NCBI GenBank assembly: GCA_013815465.1
Contig: JACDGE010000005.1
Span: 21,410-85,409, forward strand
DNA: 64,000 bases
Direction: 5' to 3'
Source of the DNA: Alphaproteobacteria bacterium
GTDB lineage: Bacteria > Pseudomonadota > Alphaproteobacteria > UBA9655
The position numbers were made by a program, and so were the translations under genes. Below are positions 52,430 to 59,410 of this stretch, piece after piece (position 1 is the stretch's first letter; each line of letters starts with the position of its first letter). The notes under the pieces are model-generated. The model searched no databases. It saw only the letters and a list, made by a program, of their open reading frames with translations, and was not told where the DNA came from.

Positions 52430-53083
52430 TTATTCCCTCCCCCTTGAATCATCAAGAAGGCTAATTTCAATTCTTTCTTTACCTCCGCCGATATTGACCC
52501 TTTTTAGAGTGATAAAGCCAACCTCAGCCGTGGATTTAACATGAGTTCCCCCACAGGTGACTTCAGCAAAGCCCTCAATCTTCCAATATCGTCTTTGGTC
52601 TTCTTCATAGGAATAGCCGGTTTCGATCAGCTCATCCCTTTCAATGATTGCATTGTATTCAGCTAACAGATCAGGAAAAACAAAGGAAATATTTTGATCA
52701 AACGCAAAATCAATGCGAGCCTTGTTTTCTGCGATATGAGCACCGATTTTCTCAAGACCCAGCTTTCGCGTGACCAGCTCAAGGATGAGTTCAGCAGCAA
52801 AATGGAGGCGCATAAGCCGGTGGCGGCGTGGCCAATCAATTTCCATCACCACTTCATTGCCGACAGAAAGACCGTGCCCTTCTTCAAGTGTATAGAAAAT
52901 AAGGTTGTCTTCCTTTTTTGAATCGATAACGGGAAGTCCATTGATGGTGGTTTTATCGCTTTCTTGCCCTCCCGAAAAAGAAAAGGCGATGGTGTCCTCA
53001 AATAAAATTTGATTGCCAGAAACCATTGCGACTTTCGTATTCAGGATACGTTGATAAGGATTTTCCCAAAAAACTTTTCTCAT
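52430..53083 (-). CDS. AlaX-like tRNA-editing protein with altered metal site
   Basis: 217 residues of the alanyl-tRNA editing-domain fold: NPYQRILNTKVAMVSGNQ, then SFSGGQESDKTTINGLPV (the SGGQ loop), and the CGGTHVKSTAEVG zinc motif. The usual first zinc motif HxxxH is replaced by HFAAE in RLMRLHFAAELILELV, so the second His is Glu. This variation may still bind metal or may mark a distinct subfamily. AlaX proteins remove Ser or Gly from mischarged tRNA-Ala. It stands alone upstream of the TipAS regulator, divergently oriented. Confidence 0.8.
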   Translation of the reverse strand: MRKVFWENPYQRILNTKVAMVSGNQILFEDTIAFSFSGGQESDKTTINGLPVIDSKKEDNLIFYTLEEGHGLSVGNEVVMEIDWPRRHRLMRLHFAAELILELVTRKLGLEKIGAHIAENKARIDFAFDQNISFVFPDLLAEYNAIIERDELIETGYSYEEDQRRYWKIEGFAEVTCGGTHVKSTAEVGFITLKRVNIGGGKERIEISLLDDSRGRE

Positions 53084-53210
53084 TTGATGCTTCTTCTGCT
53101 TTAACTATCTTGTAACCTGGGCGTAGTCTTACTCTCACAAATCCAACCAGACAAGCCCCTAATAGGTCAGAAGATCTCGAAAAAAAATCGCAAAAAAAAT
53201 AAAAAACCTC

Positions 53211-53241
53211 TTGACCCTGCCCTTAGGTCATCCCTTAGCTT
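53211..53241 (+). promoter_or_regulatory. MerR-type promoter/operator for the TipAS regulator
   Basis: TTGACC (-35 at 53211) is followed by a perfect dyad TGACC-N9-GGTCA (53212-53230) and, after a 19-bp spacer, TAGCTT as -10. An over-long spacer with a dyad between the boxes is the classic MerR-family activator layout. The regulator gene starts 22 bp further on, so autoregulation is expected. Confidence 0.6.
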
Positions 53242-53262
53242 GTGGAGATAGGAGAATAAACG

Positions 53263-54183
53263 ATGGCCGAATGGTATGTAAAAGAGCTAAGCAAGCTCAC
53301 GAAAGTCTCGGTGAAAACCCTGTATCATTATGACAAAATTGGTTTGCTGAAACCATCTGTGCGCCTACCGAATAATTATCGTTTGTACTCTGAAGCGGAT
53401 TTATTGAAGTTACAACAGATTCTTGCTCTCAAGTTTTTTGGGTTTGAGCTCGCGCGCATCAAAGCCTTGATGGAGGAGGAGATCAACATTTTTGATCATT
53501 TCCGCGCTCAGCAAAAATTTCTTGCCCAAAAGGTTCAATCTTTGCAGGAGGCGAGCCAAACGCTGGCGGCCATCCTTTCTGAAAGTGGCGCTCATAAATC
53601 CGTTCCGTGGAAAACCATACTAAAACTAATAGAGGATTATCAAATGACAAAAGAATTAGACCAAGCGTGGGCAGCAAAGGCCCTGATGCCCCATGAACTC
53701 AATGAATATATACACTTTATGCAGGGATTAACAACGCTTGAAAAGGAAGCTTTTGAACAAAAATGGGCTAACATGGTCAAAGAAGTGAACGCCCATTTGG
53801 ACAAAGAGCCCACCAGCAATTTCGGTGTTGATGTTGGTAAGCGCTGCATGGAATTGGTGGATGGGATATATGGAAAGAATCATGCCGCTCTCCGTACAAC
53901 CGTGTGGGAAAAAGGCTTTAAAGGTGGCCATTCGGATGTACCACCGGCAGTTATCACCTGGATTGATAAAGCAATCAGTGAGTACCATAGAAGGCATATT
54001 TACGCTATTCTAGACCAAGTTGAAACTCATACCTCCGACGGCCTATTGAGAAAGTGGGAGGACCTCCTAGCTGAGATATATGGCAATGACCAAGACCACA
54101 AAGATGCTCTTTATGAAGAAGCTCTTGCAGATGAAAAAGTCCGTCCAGCTGCTAAAGCCTGGTTGAAGCAGCAGCGTAAATAG
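53263..54183 (+). CDS. MerR-family regulator with TipAS drug-binding domain
   Basis: 306 residues. The N-terminal winged helix is WYVKELSKLTKVSVKTLYHY, with YDKIGLLKPSVRLPNNYRLY and a second wing around 40-75. A coiled-coil dimer helix covers about 80-115. A C-terminal TipAS-like domain (about 165-300) has repeated short helical segments. TipAS proteins bind thiopeptide and other multidrug ligands and switch on drug genes. AGGAG lies before the ATG. A terminator follows immediately. It probably senses a toxic small molecule for the surrounding modification genes, although its own promoter is the only target I can see. Confidence 0.9.
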   Translation: MAEWYVKELSKLTKVSVKTLYHYDKIGLLKPSVRLPNNYRLYSEADLLKLQQILALKFFGFELARIKALMEEEINIFDHFRAQQKFLAQKVQSLQEASQTLAAILSESGAHKSVPWKTILKLIEDYQMTKELDQAWAAKALMPHELNEYIHFMQGLTTLEKEAFEQKWANMVKEVNAHLDKEPTSNFGVDVGKRCMELVDGIYGKNHAALRTTVWEKGFKGGHSDVPPAVITWIDKAISEYHRRHIYAILDQVETHTSDGLLRKWEDLLAEIYGNDQDHKDALYEEALADEKVRPAAKAWLKQQRK

Positions 54184-54198
54184 GTTTTGAAATAAGAT

Positions 54199-54231
54199 GA
54201 CCCTAACGATTTAGATCGTTGGGGTTGCTTT
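54199..54231 (+). terminator. Rho-independent terminator after the TipAS gene
   Basis: CCCTAACGAT-TTAG-ATCGTTGGGG is a 10-bp stem with one G-U pair and a tetraloop, followed by TTGCTTT. It starts 16 bp after the stop. Confidence 0.75.
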
Positions 54232-54510
54232 CATTGCCACATCTCAAGAAACGCCGATTAAAACGGTTTGAGAAAAAAGCTACCATGCTTATCTTTGATT
54301 TGAACGTGACCTAGCGGGAGAGACGAGGACGCATCTCTACATTCTTAAAAGGGACCTTCTTTCCCATCATTGCTCAAGAAGGAGGTCGCATATTTTTGAC
54401 AGAAAGAGCATCAATTTTATCAAAAAAACTTGATATTAAGCCATCCTACCTCACTGAGATGCCATACTTGATGCTTATGCTTAGTTGAACATTTATAAAA
54501 AGAGATCCTT
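54232..54510. other. Gap with a short unidentified coding remnant
   Basis: No complete gene. From about 54316 to 54487 one plus frame is open and reads KGTFFPIIAQEGGRIFLTER, then ASILSKKLDIKPSYLTEMPY before stopping. It has no start signal. It looks like the 3' end of a lost gene, but I cannot name it. Confidence 0.35.
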
Positions 54511-55245
54511 TTAAGATTTTCCCTCAGTTTCAAGACGTCCGTTTTTTATTTTTCCATGAATTTTTGAATGTTCTTTGATGATCACTTTTCCTGCTCTCCC
54601 CTCAAAAATAATGTTGCCCTTAACTTCTGTTTCTTCAAGAATAAGAGTTTTCTTAGAGGAGCTCCCAGAGAATTTGATATCAGCAGTTTTGGAATTCGTT
54701 AGATTAGCTTGTTTTCCTAAAATTTGAAGGAACCCATGGAAAGTATTATTGTCAGCGGTAAGTTCTCCATCAATCGTGGTGTTATCAAAAACCTGGCATT
54801 CTTTTAAAGTAGCTGATCCATGAACCGTGAGTGTTTGAAAAGTAGTTTTCTTTGCTTCTAGGGATGATCCAACAGTAACTTTGTTTAACTTGCTATTTCT
54901 AATAATTGCTTCTTCTTTTATTGTTACTGGGTTGTGTGTCGTAACATTTTCTAGTTTTCCCTTCCCATAAATTTTGATAGGAGAAGATTGCTTCCCCTGG
55001 AGGTGGCTATCTTCACGGTAAATTTCGACCCCGTCTTTTTTCTCCATTTGTTTTTGCTGGGAAGGAAAAATTTTGTCCATTTTTTCCCTTGTTTTCTCGG
55101 GGAGTAATTCTTTTCCGATCTCTGGTAGGATTTCTTGCCATTTAGGGCTATGGGCATGAGGTTTAGCAAGATTCTCTCTATTTATTATAAAGAATGTTAT
55201 GATAAAAGAAGTTGTTACTGTAATTTTATAAATTATATTTTTCAT
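54511..55245 (-). CDS. Exported beta-solenoid (bactofilin-like repeat) protein, 244 aa
   Basis: Signal peptide or anchor at about 1-27, then a charged helix (about 35-70). Residues about 85-240 are a right-handed beta-solenoid built of 18-22-residue turns: IRNSKLNKVTVGSSLEA, FQTLTVHGSATLKECQVF, TIDGELTADNNTFHG, VKGNIIFEGRAGKVIIKEHS. Each turn ends in a small/hydrophobic strand with G or N at the corner, as in polymer-forming (bactofilin/DUF583) proteins. The secreted location makes it unlike cytoskeletal bactofilins; it may be a surface adhesin or matrix protein. GAGGAGAAAAAC precedes the ATG. Confidence 0.65.
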   Translation of the reverse strand: MKNIIYKITVTTSFIITFFIINRENLAKPHAHSPKWQEILPEIGKELLPEKTREKMDKIFPSQQKQMEKKDGVEIYREDSHLQGKQSSPIKIYGKGKLENVTTHNPVTIKEEAIIRNSKLNKVTVGSSLEAKKTTFQTLTVHGSATLKECQVFDNTTIDGELTADNNTFHGFLQILGKQANLTNSKTADIKFSGSSSKKTLILEETEVKGNIIFEGRAGKVIIKEHSKIHGKIKNGRLETEGKS

Positions 55246-55439
55246 GTTTTTCTCCTCTTGTATTTAATACCAAAATACTAATAATTAAGCTGTTTTTTGC
55301 AATCTCTATGCTCAATTTAAAAGATAACGTATATTTCAACAATTAACTATTAGAAAAAATTGTGTATTTTCCCTATTTTGTAATACAGATGTTTGGAGAA
55401 GTGAGGACAATGGCTATACAAATAAAGATTTTAATACGT
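55246..55439. other. AT-rich gap upstream of the solenoid gene
   Basis: Leftward promoter region of the 54511 gene. No coding signal or repeat is visible. Confidence 0.4.
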
Positions 55440-55627
55440 GATGTAGGTTTAAAGGTATAATTCACCAAATAAAGTTGTATCAAATAAACGAAGAATTGAT
55501 AGGGAAAGTTTTATCATGCGTAAGCTTCATCAACTATCCCACAGAATATTGGCATTGGTCCTATGGAGATCGTTACTGGACTCCTCAAACTGGTCAAGCG
55601 CAGGACATTCATGGAAGTATGGGGTGA
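55440..55627 (+). pseudogene. 3' remnant of a VanX-like D-Ala-D-Ala dipeptidase
   Basis: From about 55460 one plus frame is open and reads LIGKVLSCVSFINYPTEYWH, followed by WSYGDRYWTPQTG, to a TGA at 55627. NYPxEYWHWSYGDRYW is the C-terminal active-site block of M15D zinc peptidases (VanX, DdpX), with the catalytic Glu and zinc-ligand His in E-x-W-H. The N-terminal 130 or so residues with the other zinc ligands are missing. It is a truncated remnant. Confidence 0.65.
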
Positions 55628-55973
55628 TCGTCCGCTGCATGAGGGTTCAGATAAGGCTGCATGTAGGTTTGCACGCCTTGTTTTCCTTGTTTTTTAATGA
55701 CATCGTTAGAGTCCTCTCCGGGTTGGGAGGGTTTAATGATGGAAGCTATTTTCCCTTGAAGGGTAAATTGTTCCTGAAGACTTTTTACAGTATTGAGGGT
55801 TTGTGAGTTCTGTTTATGCTCATCATTATTTGCGGACAGAATAAATTGCCTCTCAGGGCCCTGATAGTTCCCCATATTGTTAATCCCATAGAAGCCATGA
55901 TTTTTCCGTGTACGCCTGCGTCCTTAAGAGAGAGGGCGGTTTCATCTTCTGTAACGTTTCCTTCCAGTTGTGA
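55609..55973 (-). pseudogene. Frameshifted fragment, possible relative of the solenoid protein
   Basis: Leftward, one frame reads QLEGNVTEDETALSLKDAGV and then HGKIMASMGLTI, which recalls the GN...K...HGKI turn of the 54511 protein. Near 55870 it shifts to NYQGPERQFILSANNDEHKQ ... VQTYMQPYLNPH and stops at 55609. The upstream part is broken by stops. Probably a decayed exported protein gene; relation to 54511 is suggested by eye only. Confidence 0.35.
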
Positions 55974-56159
55974 TCAGTTTATGTTTTTCCCCTCCTCAAA
56001 ACTTTTCAAAATTCATTAAGGCAAAAAAATATAGCTGTGATATTATATCTCATTGGCTAAGCTCCCTTCTTATTTTTTCGTAGATTTAAGAATGGCTTAG
56101 TCTACCATATTTTATTTCTTATCCAGACTGATGTTAATTTAAAAAAGTGGAGAAATAAA

Positions 56160-56879
56160 ATGCAACCTAAGATCTATATTGGATGTTCAGGATGGTCGTA
56201 TAAAGACTGGACAGATGTATTTTACCCTAAAAATCTTTCAACAAGAGATTATCTATCTCATTATGTTCGATTCTTTAATACGGTAGAGATTAATAATACG
56301 TTTTACAATTTTCCAACGGAAAAAGCGGTTCAGTCATGGGAGCTTCAAGCACCTTCAGGATTTAAGTATTCCCTTAAAGCAAATAAATCTATTACTCATA
56401 TAAATCACTTTAAAAATGTCCAAGAGCTTCTCAAACGTCTGTATGGCTTAAGTGATATTTTAGCTGAGAAGACGGGATGTTTTTTATTTCAGTTTCCTCC
56501 AAGTTTTCCTTTTACACCCGAAGCACTCGAGAATCTCATCACACAACTTGATAATCGTTATCATAATGTTGTCGAGTTCAGACATAAAAGCTGGTGGAAT
56601 TCAAGTGTAATCCAAGCTTTTCACACAAGCAATATAGGATTCTGTAGCGTAAATGGATTTAAACTCCCTGAAGATTTGATTGCAATAAATAAAAGGGCAT
56701 ATTTGCGGCTTCACGGGGATCCGCCCTATTCATCACTGTATTCATATCAAGAGCTTTCTTCATTGATACAGAAAATTAATTCTAGCTCTCTCGATGAGGT
56801 GTGGATTTATTTTAACAATACAAAAAAAGCTTATGCAGTTCAAAACGCGTTACAATTAAAAAGATATATTAACGAGTAA
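56160..56879 (+). CDS. DUF72 (YecE-like) TIM-barrel protein
   Basis: 239 residues. IYIGCSGWSYKDWTDVFYP at the start, FFNTVEINNTFYNFPTEKAV, GFKYSLKANKSITH, CFLFQFPPSF, NVVEFRHKSWW and YLRLHG are the DUF72 signature blocks in order. The fold is a TIM barrel; no reaction is established, although family members are often near Fe-S or nuclease genes. AAAAGTGGAGAAATAAA precedes the ATG. Complete. Monocistronic between decayed sequences. Confidence 0.93.
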   Translation: MQPKIYIGCSGWSYKDWTDVFYPKNLSTRDYLSHYVRFFNTVEINNTFYNFPTEKAVQSWELQAPSGFKYSLKANKSITHINHFKNVQELLKRLYGLSDILAEKTGCFLFQFPPSFPFTPEALENLITQLDNRYHNVVEFRHKSWWNSSVIQAFHTSNIGFCSVNGFKLPEDLIAINKRAYLRLHGDPPYSSLYSYQELSSLIQKINSSSLDEVWIYFNNTKKAYAVQNALQLKRYINE

Positions 56880-56983
56880 GAGAAAGCCTAGGGACATATC
56901 AGAAACCATAATCCTAAATAGTAGGGACAAGACAGCCCTGAGAATAATAAAAATAGTGAACTTCCACGGGGCTAGGCCCGTAA

Positions 56984-57344
56984 TTTTCTCGCGCGTATAA
57001 AACAGACAAAAATTTATATGATGTAGACACACACCAAAAAATAGATTTATTAGAAAACTTAGGCCATCAGCAGTTTCTAGACAAGCAAGTGCTCGTAGGG
57101 AAAGAAGCAAAGCAACAAGCGAGGAGCGTATGTACAAAACTTTCTCCAGGGCAATCTACGACTCAGAGGCGGAAAGCAAATAAGTTAGCAAAATCTCATG
57201 GCTATAAGTGTTCGCAAAAAAAGAACAACTTTTAGATTGGTCGATTCTCCCAAGCTTTTTAAATGGGTCCTCCCTCCCCATAAATGGACAGGTTTTGTTG
57301 ATGGACGTTTATGATATTCAAGGCGTTAAAAATCATGGTTGCTA
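56984..57344 (+). pseudogene. IS4-type transposase remnant
   Basis: An open stretch without a start reads IDLLENLGHQQFLDKQVLVG, KEAKQQARSVCTKLSP and QRRKANKLAKSHGYKCSQKK, then shifts frame into LLDWSILPSF and ends near 57344. The basic RRKANKLAKSxG block followed by LDW is typical of the C-terminal half of IS4-group transposases. No inverted repeats or complete DDE set remain. Confidence 0.5.
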
Positions 57345-57588
57345 GAGTTTTTTCCTTGATCTATGATAGAAATGTGTTTTGTTACCTGATTAGTAAGAAA
57401 ACGTAGTTTTTTCAATTTTAAACCCTCTCTTTGATTAGGAATGGTCCCAAAATTTAAATTATTTCTTCTTTCTTTTCCTCTGCCTAGGAAAAAGTGGCAA
57501 AAAGGGGGGTAAGAATTATAAATAATTTCTTATATTATATTATGTATTCTATGTTTGTTTTTTTATTATGTTAAATAAGGATTGATTT
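57345..57588. other. AT-rich promoter region of the Nudix-LRR gene
   Basis: Very AT-rich DNA with AAATAAGGATTGATTT before the next start. No other feature seen. With the transposase remnant it makes up the 709-bp gap after the DUF72 gene. Confidence 0.4.
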
Positions 57589-59076
57589 ATGAAACGTTCA
57601 TTATTGTTGGTTCTAAGTTTGGTTAGCTTTACAAGTCTTTGTTTAGCTGGTTTTAACGACTTTGATTTTGAAGACAACCCATCTCAGCCTGTCGGTCGTG
57701 CTGGCGCTTTTTTGCTTACACGATATGCTTATAATCACACTGATGGACATGGAGAGCAAGTTTGCCTATTGATGGGACATGATAAAAATTTCAACTCCTA
57801 TGCTCCCCCATCTGGCCATACAGAAAGAGCTAAGGATACGGAAATCAGAAATTCAAAAATTTACTATTCAAGTTTCAAAGCACTTCAACGAGAGGTTCTT
57901 GAGGAAACGGGAGGGTTAATTCATTTAAGTGACCAAGATCTACAAACCGCTCCTATGCTTTATTCTTCAAAATTTAAAAATTTACTAGCTGTTGTTTACG
58001 ATGAAAACATTTCATGTGATGCACTTAACAAATCAGTACAGGTTTCATTAAACGATCCAAATAAAGACAATTCATGGAAAGAGATGGACAGCTACAGTGC
58101 TCTACCCCTTGATAACGTTTTATGTGCAGCACAAATAATGAAAGATCATTTTGATGCTGGAGGGAATATTGATAACCTTCCGAATGCCATTTTATCTCCC
58201 CGAAAAAGTGCCCTTGGAAATACGCCTCTTGTTTATGTTAAGGATAGAACAGGAAAGTCATTAGAGCTATGCGCCTATTATTTGGGAACAATCGCTGATG
58301 CTCTGCCGAAGTTCCGAACAATTATAGAGAAAATTGTGCCGCTGACGGTTCAATCAGGAGAAGAACTTCATAGGATTATTAGGAACGGTCAAGCTCAGCG
58401 AATAAAGAGGGTGGTAGTTCCGTACCTTCCAAAAGGAAATGAGCCCTTCTTCAGCTTTTACAACTATTCTAATGATATCGCTCAATGTACAAATCTTAAG
58501 ACATTAATTATTAATAATATCTTTCGTCTTTATGCAGCTAATGTAAATGTATTGCCCAATATCGATGCCAAAAAGAATACAACAATTATTAATGAAATTG
58601 CCCGGATTTGCCCATCAAATCTTACTGAATTGGAAATTAAGCGTTGTCCTAATACACCAACTTGCATGAGCGACGAAAACCTTAATACTTTCGCTAGAAG
58701 GGCGCCAGGTATCACACATTTAGCTATTGATGCTCAGTGCCTTACATCGAATAACAAAATTACAGATGAGGCTTTTGTAAACTTTCATAACCTCAAATCA
58801 CTGATTTTAACTGATGGACCATCTTTAGGAACAGCTCTTCCAGCAAGCATAAAACTTGAGAGACGCTCTTTTCATGCGATCGAAAGAGATCTAAGAAACT
58901 CTCTTTCCACAGTTTTTTATTATCATTTAAATCGAGGGGTCACGCAATTACAGGAAGTCGATATGGTCTGTCTTTTAAAGCATGCTATTGACCTGGTTTA
59001 CTTTGAAGAGTGTATCCTGCCTGACACAACACCCATCATACGTTCTTGGGAAATAGTGAATGGAAAAAAATGGTAG
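57589..59076 (+). CDS. Secreted Nudix plus leucine-rich-repeat protein (candidate effector)
   Basis: 495 residues. Signal peptide about 1-20 (SFTSLCLA-G). Residues about 35-190 resemble a Nudix hydrolase: GRAGAFLLTRYAYN, PPSGHTER, and the Nudix box core ALQREVLEETGG (R101-G108). The box has an insertion between the Gly/Glu start and REVLEETG. Residues about 270-425 are leucine-rich repeats (CTNLKTLIINNIF, NLTELEIKRCPN, ITHLAIDAQCL, NLKSLILTDGPS). The last 60 residues (YYHLNRGVTQLQ...PDTTPIIRSWEIVNGKKW) match the repeated module of the neighbouring 59411 protein. Secretion plus LRRs suggests a host-acting nucleotide hydrolase. This is inference. Confidence 0.75.
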   Translation: MKRSLLLVLSLVSFTSLCLAGFNDFDFEDNPSQPVGRAGAFLLTRYAYNHTDGHGEQVCLLMGHDKNFNSYAPPSGHTERAKDTEIRNSKIYYSSFKALQREVLEETGGLIHLSDQDLQTAPMLYSSKFKNLLAVVYDENISCDALNKSVQVSLNDPNKDNSWKEMDSYSALPLDNVLCAAQIMKDHFDAGGNIDNLPNAILSPRKSALGNTPLVYVKDRTGKSLELCAYYLGTIADALPKFRTIIEKIVPLTVQSGEELHRIIRNGQAQRIKRVVVPYLPKGNEPFFSFYNYSNDIAQCTNLKTLIINNIFRLYAANVNVLPNIDAKKNTTIINEIARICPSNLTELEIKRCPNTPTCMSDENLNTFARRAPGITHLAIDAQCLTSNNKITDEAFVNFHNLKSLILTDGPSLGTALPASIKLERRSFHAIERDLRNSLSTVFYYHLNRGVTQLQEVDMVCLLKHAIDLVYFEECILPDTTPIIRSWEIVNGKKW

Positions 59077-59410
59077 AGCGCTGACTTATAGATAGCAATA
59101 CATTAGACTTTTTCTTATAAGCAACAATTGAGCAAGATAATAGCAATACACGACGCCATTGAGGAAGAATGACCAGAAGGACAGAAGTAGTTTCAAAAAA
59201 GGAAGAAATGATGGATGCTTCAATAAAACTGTTCCATGTCCTTACAGATCAAGAGACTTTCGAAACGTATCAGAAAACTTTCTTATCTATCTTTGTGTAA
59301 ATACGCTCAAATTTTTTAAGAAAATCTGGAATTTCCCTTGCATTTTTTGAAAGATCTCCCTATATCTTGTTTATCCTAGTTTTGGTATTGTTTTAATAGA
59401 TGGTGTTATT
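59077..59410. other. Gap between the two candidate effector genes
   Basis: 334 bp, AT-rich. A short plus frame (59159-59350) without Shine-Dalgarno contains basic text reminiscent of transposase C-termini, but I cannot support a call. The start of the next gene has only a weak ribosome site (GATGGTGTT). Confidence 0.4.

Noticed and set aside
59159..59350. 63-codon plus frame between the two candidate effectors
   Set aside because: It has basic, transposase-like text but no motif strong enough to name, and no ribosome site.
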